Source of the DNA: an uncultured Oscillospiraceae bacterium
Lineage (GTDB): Bacteria; Bacillota; Clostridia; Oscillospirales; Oscillospiraceae
DNA length: 64,000 nt
NCBI GenBank assembly: GCA_910579775.1
Contig: CAJTUE010000004.1
Location: 124,001 to 188,000, forward strand
Direction of reading: 5' to 3'
In this document: one piece after another, positions 48,598-57,034 of the stretch
Position numbering within the stretch: the stretch's first letter is position 1
Layout: each line of letters begins with the position of its first letter
The notes under the pieces: generated by a model
Databases searched by the model: none
The model's input: the letters and a program-made list of their open reading frames with translations, nothing else
Told to the model about the DNA's origin: nothing
Translations under genes and position numbers: made by a program

Positions 48598-50040
48598 ATG
48601 AAGATACGGTTTTTGGAGCCGGGCAACCGCCCTTACCGGCGGTCCTTGCTGAACTACTTTGTCTATGAGCGCACCATCCGCACCCCCTCCAACGGCATTT
48701 TGACGCTGGCGACTATTTTGAAGCGGGAGTATGACGACGTGCTTTGCTACAGCGAGTCTATCTCCCATATCCGTTGGAAGGACGTGCTGGATGCAGACCT
48801 GATCTTCATCAGCATTTTCACCTTCAGCGCAGAGCGAGGCTACGTGCTGGCAGACTATATCCGCGCTCACAGCGGCGCAACGGTGGTCTTTGGTGGGCTT
48901 CACGCTACGCTGAACGGGGAAGAGGCGCTGGAGCATGGCGACTATGTGCTGCGGGGTGAGGGGGACGAGAGCATCTTGCCCTTTGTCCGCGCCTTGGCGG
49001 CGGGAGAGCGGCCTGCTTCCGTACCCGGCGCGCTGTGGAGAGAGGGAGAGACGCTGGTAGACACCGGCGCGCCGGTTCCGCCCCGGGACATTGACACCAT
49101 CCCGGACCGCAATTTACTCTATCGCTTTCAGAAGATGGCGGGACACAATACCCTGTGGCCTCAGGTCCACGCCTCCCGGGGCTGTCCACACTGCTGCGAC
49201 TACTGTGCGCTGGTGGCGGCCTTTGGACGGACGGTGCGAACCCGCAGCCCAGAGGCGGTGGTGGAGGACATCCGGCAGGCCATCGACTTTTTTGACCGGA
49301 AACGCCGCCGGCTGGCGAAGATGCTGTGGATCACCGATGACAACTTTTTTGCCGACCGGGCTTGGGCCGTCTCGGTGCTCAACGCCATCATCGAAAGCGG
49401 CATTCAATATGCCTTTACCATTCAGGCCCGCTATGAGGTGGGCTTTGACGACGAGATGCTGGAGCTTCTCAAGCGGGCGGGTTTTCAGGAGTTGGCCCTG
49501 GGCATTGAATTTCTGGAGAATGAGGCCTTTGCCAGCTACCACAAGAAGAGCACCTATCAAGAGGTCTGCGACGCGGTGGCCAACATCCAGCGCCACGGTC
49601 TGCGCACCAGGGGACTGTTTATCTTTGGGGCGGACAACCATACCCCCGGTATTGGGGAACGGCTGGCGGCGTTTGTGGAGGAACACCATATCTCCGGCAT
49701 TTTGATCCAGTCCATGTACTTCATCCCCGGAACGCCGGTGTACGAGAGCCACAAGGACCGACTTCTGTGGCAGGGGGATTGGGCGCGCTGCGTGGGCAAG
49801 GTGGTCCATCGTCCGGAGCGTATCACCCCGGTGGAGCTGCAGCAGGAGATCATTCTGGCCAGCCGGCGGATCTATTCCTGCAAAAACCTATTGCACGCGC
49901 TGGTATGCAAGCGGGGGTTGGAGCGCATCCTGTTCTTGGGGGAATACTTCTGGCAGGCGTCGGTACGCGCGGACCTGAAAAAAGATATCAAGCTGCTGCG
50001 GGCATGGGAGGCGGAGCACCGCCCTCAGCCTGTGGGCTGA
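48598..50040 (+). CDS. B12-binding-type radical SAM protein
   Basis: 480 residues. The N-terminal 135 residues have a cobalamin-binding-like Rossmann pattern (VVFGGLHATLNGEEALEHGD), although the DxHxxG histidine motif is not obvious. The radical SAM centre is ASRGCPHCCDYCAL with Cys196, Cys200 and Cys203 in the CxxxCxxC arrangement, followed by ITDDNFFADRAWAVSVLNAI and LALGIEFLENEAFASYHKKS. It is of the BchE/Elp3-like class with unknown substrate. It sits between infB and rbfA, which are normally adjacent, so it was inserted into the operon. Confidence 0.85.
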   Translation: MKIRFLEPGNRPYRRSLLNYFVYERTIRTPSNGILTLATILKREYDDVLCYSESISHIRWKDVLDADLIFISIFTFSAERGYVLADYIRAHSGATVVFGGLHATLNGEEALEHGDYVLRGEGDESILPFVRALAAGERPASVPGALWREGETLVDTGAPVPPRDIDTIPDRNLLYRFQKMAGHNTLWPQVHASRGCPHCCDYCALVAAFGRTVRTRSPEAVVEDIRQAIDFFDRKRRRLAKMLWITDDNFFADRAWAVSVLNAIIESGIQYAFTIQARYEVGFDDEMLELLKRAGFQELALGIEFLENEAFASYHKKSTYQEVCDAVANIQRHGLRTRGLFIFGADNHTPGIGERLAAFVEEHHISGILIQSMYFIPGTPVYESHKDRLLWQGDWARCVGKVVHRPERITPVELQQEIILASRRIYSCKNLLHALVCKRGLERILFLGEYFWQASVRADLKKDIKLLRAWEAEHRPQPVG

Positions 50041-50055
50041 CAAAAGGAGAACACT

Positions 50056-50409
50056 ATGGCATCGAATCGTATGGCGCGGGTGAACGAGGAGCTGCAGCGG
50101 GAGCTGGCGGCCCTCATCCCCACGGTAAAGGACCCCCGGGTGGCAGAGGCCGGGATGATCTCGGTCACAGGTGTGGACGCCGCCGCCGACCTGAAGCAGG
50201 CGAAGGTCTACGTCAGTGTGCTGGACAAGTCCAAAGAGAAGGACGCCCTCAAGGGCCTCAAATCGGCGGCGGGCTGGCTGCGGCGGGAGGTGGGCCGCGC
50301 CCTGACCCTTCGGGCTACCCCGGAGCTGTTTTTCATCGCCGACGACTCCATGGACAAGGGAGCCCACATTTTGAGCATTCTGCGCTCCCTGGACGGCAAG
50401 GAGAGCTGA
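50056..50409 (+). CDS. rbfA: Ribosome-binding factor A
   Basis: 117 residues, AAAGGAG upstream. KH-like 30S maturation factor: ASNRMARVNEELQRELAALI, VKDPRVAEAGMISVTGVDAA, and LRREVGRALTLRATPELFFI with DDSMDKGAHI. It continues the translation operon after the insertion. Confidence 0.96.
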   Translation: MASNRMARVNEELQRELAALIPTVKDPRVAEAGMISVTGVDAAADLKQAKVYVSVLDKSKEKDALKGLKSAAGWLRREVGRALTLRATPELFFIADDSMDKGAHILSILRSLDGKES

Positions 50410-50410
50410 C

Positions 50411-51373
50411 ATGAACATCGACTATAAGCAAGCAGCCGCCCTGCTGGGCGGCTGGGATCATATCCTCATTTTGACCCACCGGAGGCCCGACGGCGACACC
50501 ATCGGGTGCGCGGTGGGCCTTTGCGCGCTCCTGCGCCAACTGGGCAAGACCGCTTGGCTCCACCCCAACGAGGACGCGACCGAGCTGTTTACCCCCTATC
50601 TGGAGGACTATATCTCCCCGGCGGGGTTTGCGTATGATAAGGTGGTAGCGGTGGATGTGGCGACCCTTGACCTGTTGACGAACGCTGAGAGGACCATTGC
50701 CGACGCCCGGGGGATCGACCTGTGCGTAGACCACCACCCGTCCAACACGGGATATGCCGCGGCCAGTTGTGTGGAGGCGGACAAGGCCGCATGTGGGGAG
50801 ATCATTTTCAAGCTGGTGGGCGAGCTGGGCAGGCTGGACGCTGAGATCGCCAAGATGCTCTATGTGGCCGTGTCCACAGACACGGGCTGTTTTGCCTACG
50901 CCAACACCACCGCCAATACCCACGCGGTGGCGGCGGCGCTGATGGCGCAGGAAATTCCTTACAGGGAGATCAACAAGCGGCATTTCCGCACCAAGTCCAA
51001 AAAGCGCATGAAGCTGGAGACCATCCTCATCCAGAGCCTGGAGGAGCTGGAGGGAGGGAAGGTGGTCGTCGGCGCGCTGAGTCTTGCGGACATGGCAAGG
51101 GTAGGCGCCGCCGAGGTGGACGCGGAGGATATCGCCGCCGTGCTGGGTCAGATCGAGGGCGTGAAGGCCTCGGCTACCATTCGGGAACTGCGGGACGGGG
51201 AGTGCAAGCTCTCTCTGCGCACCGATTCGTCCTATCTGGACGCCTGCGCGGTCTGCGCTCTGTTGGGCGGCGGCGGGCACAAGGCCGCCGCCGGGGCTAC
51301 AGTGAAGGGGGACGTAGCCGCTGCGCGCTCGGCCATGGCCCAGGCCATCAGGAAGGTGCTCCATGGGGATTGA
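50411..51373 (+). CDS. nrnA: Bifunctional oligoribonuclease/pAp phosphatase NrnA
   Basis: 320 residues, starting 1 bp after rbfA. DHH/DHHA1 phosphoesterase degrading short RNAs and pAp. Motifs: LTHRRPDGDTIGCAVG (Asp27, Asp29), VAVDVAT, LCVDHHPSN (107-109 DHH) and the C-terminal DHHA1 GGGGHKAAAGATV. Conserved rbfA-nrnA-truB order. Confidence 0.95.
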   Translation: MNIDYKQAAALLGGWDHILILTHRRPDGDTIGCAVGLCALLRQLGKTAWLHPNEDATELFTPYLEDYISPAGFAYDKVVAVDVATLDLLTNAERTIADARGIDLCVDHHPSNTGYAAASCVEADKAACGEIIFKLVGELGRLDAEIAKMLYVAVSTDTGCFAYANTTANTHAVAAALMAQEIPYREINKRHFRTKSKKRMKLETILIQSLEELEGGKVVVGALSLADMARVGAAEVDAEDIAAVLGQIEGVKASATIRELRDGECKLSLRTDSSYLDACAVCALLGGGGHKAAAGATVKGDVAAARSAMAQAIRKVLHGD

Positions 51374-52262
51374 CGCGGAGAAAAGAGCCGCCCTGGGCGG
51401 TGTTTTGGTGGTGGACAAGCCCGCAGGGTGGACATCCATGGACGTGTGTGCCAAGCTCCGGGGGGTGTTTCATCAAAAACGGGTGGGCCACGGCGGGACC
51501 CTGGACCCCATGGCCACCGGAGTGCTTCCGGTGTTTTTGGGCCGGGCTACCCGGGCGGTGGAATACGTCACCGAGGGGGAGAAGGAGTACATTGCCGCGT
51601 TGCGGCTGGGCCTTATCACCGATACCCAGGACACCACCGGGACCATCCTGGAGGAGCGGGAGGCCACGGTGACCGGGGAACAGCTGGAGGCGGTCCTGGC
51701 CCGTTTCACCGGGGAAATCGAACAGCTTCCGCCCATGTATTCCGCCATCAAGGTGCAGGGGAAGAAGCTCTACGAGTTGGCCCGCAAGGGGATAGAGGTG
51801 GAACGCAAGCCCCGCCCGGTCACCATCCGCACGCTGGAGGCGGTGGGACGGTCCGATGAGGGAGACGTTACCCTGCGGGTGGTCTGCTCCAAGGGGACGT
51901 ATGTGCGTACCCTCTGCCACGACATCGGGCAGACGTTGGGCTGCGGCGGGTGTATGGCCGCTCTGCGGCGTGTTCGGGTGGGAGCCTTTCCCATTGAGCA
52001 GGCGGTCTCTATGGAGACCCTGATCAGCGCGGACGATCCCTGGCAATATATACGGCCTGTGGAGGACTGCTTTCCCCAACCCTCTGTGACCATCGGGGGT
52101 ACGGCGTTGAAGCGGGCGCGCAATGGAAATCCCTTCTTCCTGGCAAAGCCCGCGGGGGAGTATAAGGTGTTTGACGAGGACGGAAATTTTCTCCTGTTGG
52201 GCCGGTGCGACGGCAGGGAGTGCCGGGTCGTCAAAACCTTCTGTGAGGTGGGCCAGCCATGA
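51363..52262 (+). CDS. truB: tRNA pseudouridine(55) synthase
   Basis: 299 residues, overlapping nrnA by 11 bp. It makes pseudouridine 55 in the T-loop of tRNAs. KPAGWTSMDVCAKLRGVFHQ, then RVGHGGTLDPMATGVLPVFL with the catalytic Asp48, and the KIPPMYSAIK-like LPPMYSAIKVQGKKLYELAR block. The C-terminus carries a small PUA-like extension. Confidence 0.96.
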   Translation: MGIDAEKRAALGGVLVVDKPAGWTSMDVCAKLRGVFHQKRVGHGGTLDPMATGVLPVFLGRATRAVEYVTEGEKEYIAALRLGLITDTQDTTGTILEEREATVTGEQLEAVLARFTGEIEQLPPMYSAIKVQGKKLYELARKGIEVERKPRPVTIRTLEAVGRSDEGDVTLRVVCSKGTYVRTLCHDIGQTLGCGGCMAALRRVRVGAFPIEQAVSMETLISADDPWQYIRPVEDCFPQPSVTIGGTALKRARNGNPFFLAKPAGEYKVFDEDGNFLLLGRCDGRECRVVKTFCEVGQP

Positions 52263-53170
52263 AGAAGGTCATTGCCCTGGGCTTTTTCGACGGGGTGCAT
52301 CTGGGCCACGGGGCCCTTTTGAAGCGCACGGTGGAGCTGGCGGAAAAGCTGGACGCCATTCCCGCTGCCCACACCTTCGCGCAGCATCCCAGCACGCTGT
52401 TAAGCTTGGAGCCGACGCCCTTGCTGTCCACCCCGGAGGACCGGGCGTATCTGATGAAGAAGCTATACGGCATCCGGGAGGTCATCGCCGCCCCCTTTGA
52501 CCGGGAAATGATGACCATGCCGTGGGAAGCCTTTGTTACCGATCACCTCATTCGCGGGTTGGACTGCGTGGGGGTGGTGGTAGGTCATGACTACCGGTTT
52601 GGCTACAAGGGGGAGGGGACCCCTTCCAGGCTGAAGGAGCTGTGCGCCAAGCTTTCCATAGCCTGTGAGGTGGTGGACAAGGTGACGCTGGACGGCCGCA
52701 CGGTGTCCTCTACCTACATCCGCTCTCTGGTGGAGGCGGGAGACATGGAGACCGCGGGGCGCTATCTGGCCCATCCCCATTTGATCCGGGGGAGCGTCCG
52801 CCACGGCAAGGGGCTGGGACGCACGCTGGGCTTTCCCACGGTGAATATCGTGCCCCCGGAGGGCATCTTGCTTCCCGCCTACGGGGTCTATGCCTCAAAG
52901 GTGACGCTGGAGGACGGAGAGAGCTATCTGGCGGCTACCAACATTGGTGTGCGGCCCACGGTGGAGGACGGCGAGCGGGTCACCATAGAGGGATTTTTGC
53001 TGGATTTTCAAGGGGACGTGTACGGTCAGACGGTGACGTTGGAGCTGTTTCACCGCCTGCGGGGAGAGCGGCGGTTCGACAGCCTGGAGGAGCTTCGCTG
53101 TGAGGTCATGAAGAACGCCGATCAGACCCGGGACTACTTGGCGGGCACTCTCTCCCCGGGACAAGGCTAA
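52259..53170 (+). CDS. ribF: Bifunctional riboflavin kinase/FAD synthetase
   Basis: 303 residues; ATGA overlap with truB. The N-terminal FAD synthetase has GFFDGVHLGH (8-17) and VVGHDYRFGYKGEGTP. The C-terminal riboflavin kinase has GKGLGRTLGFPTVNI and AATNIGVRPT. It converts riboflavin to FMN and FAD. Last gene of the operon; a terminator follows. Confidence 0.96.
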   Translation: MKKVIALGFFDGVHLGHGALLKRTVELAEKLDAIPAAHTFAQHPSTLLSLEPTPLLSTPEDRAYLMKKLYGIREVIAAPFDREMMTMPWEAFVTDHLIRGLDCVGVVVGHDYRFGYKGEGTPSRLKELCAKLSIACEVVDKVTLDGRTVSSTYIRSLVEAGDMETAGRYLAHPHLIRGSVRHGKGLGRTLGFPTVNIVPPEGILLPAYGVYASKVTLEDGESYLAATNIGVRPTVEDGERVTIEGFLLDFQGDVYGQTVTLELFHRLRGERRFDSLEELRCEVMKNADQTRDYLAGTLSPGQG

Positions 53171-53208
53171 AGAGCCGTCAAGCCCCACGAAAAGGGCAAA
53201 GAGAAAAG

Positions 53209-53245
53209 AAAACACCACTCTGCCCGAAAACGGAGTGGTGTTTTT
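53209..53245 (+). terminator. Terminator of the nusA-ribF operon
   Basis: AAAACACCACTC / GAGTGGTGTTTT, a 12-bp stem with a 12-base loop, ending in a run of T. Confidence 0.92.
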
Positions 53246-53251
53246 GCGTTA

Positions 53252-53490
53252 TCAAAAGCCTTGGCACAGCTCCTGCCCGGCGCGAAAGCCCTCTTGAAAG
53301 AAGTGACGGGCGGAAAGCTCTTCTTGGGCGCGCAGGGCATCGACGTAGTCTTGGAGCAGGGGGGAGCGGACCTCGCCCAGGGCGGCGGTCATTGGCCGAA
53401 AAGCCGGTCCTGACGTTCCTTGATCGCGCGATATTCCGGGGTCAGGGCCAGGGGACCGTCCTCTGCGGCGGGGGCGAGGCGGATATGTCC
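53252..53490 (-). pseudogene. Decayed DUF6809-like gene
   Basis: Two minus-strand frames abut at ATGA (53389-53392). The upstream piece, with no start, reads GHIRLAPAAEDGPLALTPEY and RAIKERQDRLFGQ. The downstream piece (ATG 53392 to 53252) reads MTAALGEVRSPLLQDYVDAL and SARHFFQEGFRAGQELCQGF. Joined by a one-base frameshift they make a DUF6809-like protein (PxY, then FxxGFxxGxEL) lacking its N-terminus. The HTH remnant on the other strand begins where it ends. Confidence 0.55.
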
Positions 53491-53644
53491 CAGCGAGACC
53501 TGGCCCAACAGCTCCAGCTCATGGGGATGGATATGGATAAGAACGTCATCACCCGCATCGAGACCAACAAGCGTTACGTGACCGACCTGGAGCTGCGGGC
53601 GCTTCGGGGTGAGCTACCGGTATCTCATTGAGGGCGAGGAGTAA
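53485..53644 (+). pseudogene. Remnant of an XRE-family regulator
   Basis: MSQRDLAQQLQLMGMDMDKN, then VITRIETNKRYVTDLELRAL, is the second half of a typical HTH protein. The frame then shifts: the expected ending VSYRYLIEGEE-stop is present one base out of frame at 53609-53644. The N-terminal helix is missing upstream. The gene is therefore both truncated and frameshifted. Confidence 0.65.
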
Positions 53645-53674
53645 AAAAGGGACGGCGGCGCCGTCCCTTTTCCG
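53645..53674. terminator. Bidirectional terminator before the HTH-membrane gene
   Basis: AAAAGGGACGGC / GCCGTCCCTTTT with a GGC loop, immediately after the XRE remnant and just past the minus-strand stop at 53678. Confidence 0.85.
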
Positions 53675-53677
53675 TGT

Positions 53678-54289
53678 TCAATTACCCTCGGCATCCAACA
53701 CCTTTTTGCACCAGCCCTTTTGGTGGCACCGGGGGCAGCGCAGGCGGCGGGTGAGGAAGACGTGGGGTCCCATCATATACGCCTTGAAGGTGGGGGCGAA
53801 GTCGTGGCCGCAGTGGGGACAGCGGTACGCCCCGATGGTCTGCTCCCCCTTCATGGCCACATAGAGCCCCAGGCCAAAGACCACACAGGCGATGGCCACA
53901 ACAGTGAGCTTGACGGGGAGAGGAAACACCTCGGCGTAGATAGCCACGCCAAGGATGAGGGTCAGAAAGGCCAGGGTCGAGCTGATGCCCGCCAGTGTGG
54001 TCAGCGCCAGCCGCCGTCGGTTTTCCTGTAGAATACGCATGATATTTTCCTCCGCTTTTTGTTGATAGTCGGCGGGGGCGACCACCTCACCCGAGAGCAG
54101 GTCGTTGACGGTGATCCCCAGCTCCCGGCACAGAGGGAGCAGGAGGGAGGGCTCGGGGAAGCCGTTGCCCCGCTCCCATTTGGACACCGTCTTGTCGCTG
54201 ATGCCCAGCCTGTCGGCCAGCTGCCGCTGGGTGAGGTCGAGGCCCCGCCGCCGTTGGGCGATGAAGCATCCGATCTTGATTTGATCCAT
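53678..54289 (-). CDS. XRE regulator with two membrane segments and zinc ribbon
   Basis: 203 residues, GAAAGGAGG before ATG 54289. N-terminal HTH (IAQRRRGLDLTQRQLADRLG, ISDKTVSKWERGNGFPEPSL), a linker, two hydrophobic helices (TLAGISSTLAFLTLILGVAI; KLTVVAIACVVFGLGLYVAM), then YRCPHCGHDFAP and LRCPRCHQKG, a zinc ribbon. A membrane-tethered DNA-binding protein of a kind common in Clostridia. It probably recognises the ACGGWCCGTAGAG repeats upstream of it. Confidence 0.82.
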   Translation of the reverse strand: MDQIKIGCFIAQRRRGLDLTQRQLADRLGISDKTVSKWERGNGFPEPSLLLPLCRELGITVNDLLSGEVVAPADYQQKAEENIMRILQENRRRLALTTLAGISSTLAFLTLILGVAIYAEVFPLPVKLTVVAIACVVFGLGLYVAMKGEQTIGAYRCPHCGHDFAPTFKAYMMGPHVFLTRRLRCPRCHQKGWCKKVLDAEGN

Positions 54290-54341
54290 GGTGTCCTCCT
54301 TTCACGACCATCCTATCAAAGCGCGGGGGAAAAGAACACCC

Positions 54342-54388
54342 ACGGACCGTAGAGTTCCCGGTTTTCCGGGGTCCTACGGTCCGTAGAG
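54342..54388. promoter_or_regulatory. Paired operator repeats upstream of the HTH-membrane gene
   Basis: ACGGACCGTAGAG (54342-54354) and ACGGTCCGTAGAG (54376-54388) form a direct repeat with one difference, 34 bp apart. The outer arms ACGGACCGTAG/CTACGGTCCGT also form an inverted repeat around an inner CCCGG-TTTT-CCGGG hairpin. Position ahead of an autoregulated HTH gene suggests an operator. Confidence 0.6.
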
Positions 54389-54389
54389 G

Positions 54390-54424
54390 AGAAAAAGGGG
54401 AGACCTCCCTGGAGGTCTCCCCAA
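54390..54424 (-). terminator. Terminator after glgP
   Basis: GGGGAGACCTCC / GGAGGTCTCCCC (54397-54408, 54411-54422) and A5 on the left, which is T5 on the minus strand. It ends the glycogen operon 20 bp beyond glgP. Confidence 0.88.
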
Positions 54425-54442
54425 AAAATACACAGTGAGGTC

Positions 54443-56872
54443 TTACGCCTTGCGGACGGGGACCTTCCAGATGTTCTTGGCGTACTCGCTGACGGCGCGG
54501 TCGGCGGCAAACAGGCCGGAGCGGGCCACGTTGATGAGGGCCATCTTGTTCCAGACCTTGGGGTCCAGGTAGGTCTCTCCAGCCAGAGTCTGGGCGGCGC
54601 GGTAGCTCTCGAAATCGGCCAGAAGGAAGTACTGGTCGGCCATGCTGCCGCCCTGCCCGAAGAGAAGGGAATTGACGATGTCGGTGTAGCTTACGCCGTC
54701 GTCAAAGCCGTGGGTCATCTGGTCCAGAATACGCTTGATGGTCTCGCTCTGGCTGTAATACTCGTAGGAGCGGTAGCCCTGCTCCCGGCGGTCGGCAACC
54801 TCCTGGGCGGTGAGGCCGAAGAGGAACATGTTCTTGTCGGTGACCTGCTCACACATCTCCACGTTGGCGCCGTCCAGGGTGCCGATGGTGAGGGCGCCGT
54901 TCATCATGAACTTCATGTTGCCGGTGCCGGAAGCCTCTTTGCCGGCGGTGGAGATCTGCTCAGAGAGCTCGGCGGCAGGCATGAGCTTCTCGGCCAGAGA
55001 CACCCGGTAGTTTTCCAGGAAGACCACCTGGAGCTTATCCTTGCACACCGGGTCGGCGTTCACCGTAGCGGCCAGAGAGTTGATGAGGTGGATGATCTGC
55101 TTGGCCATGGCGTAGCCGGGAGCGGCCTTGGCGCCGAAGAGATAGACCCGGGGGGTCATCTTGAAGTTGGGGTCGTCCTTCAGCTTCTGGTAGAGGTAAA
55201 TGATGTGCATGGCGTTGAGCAGCTGGCGCTTATACTCGTGGAGGCGCTTGACCTGCACGTCGAAGATGGCGTCGGTGTTGAGAACGACGCCGGTCTCCTT
55301 GGCATACCAGGCGGCAAACTCCTTCTTGTTGGCCTGCTTGATCTCGCCCAGAGCTTTCATGGTGGAGGCGGTAGCCTTCTTCTCAAACTGCGCCAGCTGC
55401 TCAGGGTGGAGCAGATAGCCGTCGCCGCCCACGGTGTCGCAGATCAGGGTGTGAAGGCCGGGGTTGATCTGGCCCAGCCAGCGGCGATGGTCGATGCCGT
55501 TGGTAACGTTGAGGAACTTCTTGGGGGTCTGACGGTAAGCGTCGTTAAAGACGTCGTTCTTCAGAATGTCGGAGTGGAGAGCGGACACGCCGTTAATAGC
55601 CTGGCAGGCGCAGATGCACAGGTTGGCCATACGCACCTGGCCGTCCCAGATGATGGCGTTGCGGGCCACCCGGTCCATGTCGCCGTGGAACTGCTGCTCC
55701 AGCTGGGCCTGATACTTGCCGGAGATCTCGTTGAGGATCAGCCAGATCCGGGGCAGCAGAGAGATGACCAGGTCCTGGGGCCAGCGCTCCAGCGCCTCGG
55801 CCAGAACGGTGTGGTTGGTGTAGGAGACGGTGTGGGTGGTGATATACCAGGCATCGTCCCAGGAGTAGCCTTCCTCGTCCAGCAGGATGCGCATCAGCTC
55901 GGGGATAACAAGGGTGGGGTGGGTGTCGTTGATCTGAATGGCGTGCTTCTCGTGGAAGTTGCGCAGGGTGCCGTACTTGGCCTTATGACGGCGGATGATG
56001 GACTGGATGGTGGCGGACACGAAGAAATACTGCTGGCGCAGGCGCAGCATCTTGCCCTCGTAGTGATTGTCCTCGGGATAAAGCACCTTGGCGATGGCCT
56101 CGGCCATGGCCTGATCCTCCACGGCCTTGAGGTAGTCGCCGCTGGAGAAGCGGGAGAAGTCCACGGGGGTGGGGCTTTTGGCGTCCCAGAGACGCAGGCG
56201 GTTGGTGTGGTTGGTGTTGTAGCCGGCAATCTTCATGTCCCGGGGAACGGCGAGAACGGTGGTGTAGCCGGTATGCTTCACAAAGTGCTTGTCGTTTTCA
56301 AAGCCCACCTCCACTTGGCCGCCGAAGTGGACTTCCTCAGTGTCCTCCGGGCGGGTGGTGAGCCACGCGCCGCCCAGGTCCTGCCAGTTGTCGGGCAGCT
56401 CCACCTGCTGGCCGTCTACGATCTTCTGCTTGAAGATACCAAGCTCATAGCAGATGGAGTAGCCGGTGGCGGGGATCTCCAAGGTGGACATGGCTTCCAG
56501 ATAGCAGGCGGCCAGGCGGCCCAGGCCGCCGTTGCCCAGACCGGCGTCAGGCTCCAGCTCGAAGATGTCGGAGGCGTTGAAGCCCAGGGAATCGAGAGCC
56601 TGCTTCAGTTGGGGCAGAACACCCAGGTTGTAGGCGTTCTTTTCCAAGGAACGGCCCACCAGAAACTCCAGGGACAGATAATGTACCTGACGGGCGCCGG
56701 ACTTGTCGGTCTTTTCCCGGGTCTCCACCCGGTTGTCGGACATGATATCCCGCAGAACCAGGGCGCAGGCCTGGAACATGTCAGCGGCGGTGGCTTCGCT
56801 CACGTCGCGGCCGAAGGTGCGGCGCAGTTTGTCTACCATCAGTCGGGAAAGCTGTTTGGAGGTATAAGCCAT
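54443..56872 (-). CDS. glgP: Glycogen/starch/alpha-glucan phosphorylase
   Basis: 809 residues, full length for the GT35 family. It releases glucose-1-phosphate from alpha-1,4-glucan ends. Evidence: HYLSLEFLVGRSLEKNAYNL, GLGNGGLGRLAACYLEAMST, INDTHPTLVIPELMRILLDE and the PLP-lysine segment EASGTGNMKFMMNGALTIGT around residue 650. Separated from glgA by a terminator and 160 bp, so it probably has its own promoter as well. Confidence 0.97.
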   Translation of the reverse strand: MAYTSKQLSRLMVDKLRRTFGRDVSEATAADMFQACALVLRDIMSDNRVETREKTDKSGARQVHYLSLEFLVGRSLEKNAYNLGVLPQLKQALDSLGFNASDIFELEPDAGLGNGGLGRLAACYLEAMSTLEIPATGYSICYELGIFKQKIVDGQQVELPDNWQDLGGAWLTTRPEDTEEVHFGGQVEVGFENDKHFVKHTGYTTVLAVPRDMKIAGYNTNHTNRLRLWDAKSPTPVDFSRFSSGDYLKAVEDQAMAEAIAKVLYPEDNHYEGKMLRLRQQYFFVSATIQSIIRRHKAKYGTLRNFHEKHAIQINDTHPTLVIPELMRILLDEEGYSWDDAWYITTHTVSYTNHTVLAEALERWPQDLVISLLPRIWLILNEISGKYQAQLEQQFHGDMDRVARNAIIWDGQVRMANLCICACQAINGVSALHSDILKNDVFNDAYRQTPKKFLNVTNGIDHRRWLGQINPGLHTLICDTVGGDGYLLHPEQLAQFEKKATASTMKALGEIKQANKKEFAAWYAKETGVVLNTDAIFDVQVKRLHEYKRQLLNAMHIIYLYQKLKDDPNFKMTPRVYLFGAKAAPGYAMAKQIIHLINSLAATVNADPVCKDKLQVVFLENYRVSLAEKLMPAAELSEQISTAGKEASGTGNMKFMMNGALTIGTLDGANVEMCEQVTDKNMFLFGLTAQEVADRREQGYRSYEYYSQSETIKRILDQMTHGFDDGVSYTDIVNSLLFGQGGSMADQYFLLADFESYRAAQTLAGETYLDPKVWNKMALINVARSGLFAADRAVSEYAKNIWKVPVRKA

Positions 56873-56974
56873 GTGATCGATCCTACCTTTCTTCTTCTCT
56901 AAAATTCTATCCTCACATCACGTGTCCTATTCTATGCGCACCGACGGAAGTTGATCGCGGCGGAACAGGCAAAG

Positions 56975-57016
56975 AAAAACGTCCGGGGTAGGGAACGTTT
57001 CCAACCCCGGACGTTC
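56975..57016 (-). terminator. Terminator between glgA and glgP
   Basis: AACGTCCGGGGT (56979-56990) / ACCCCGGACGTT (57005-57016) with a 14-base loop; A5 at the left gives a T-run for minus-strand transcripts. Confidence 0.85.
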
Positions 57017-57034
57017 AGTTTACCACAAAAGGAA

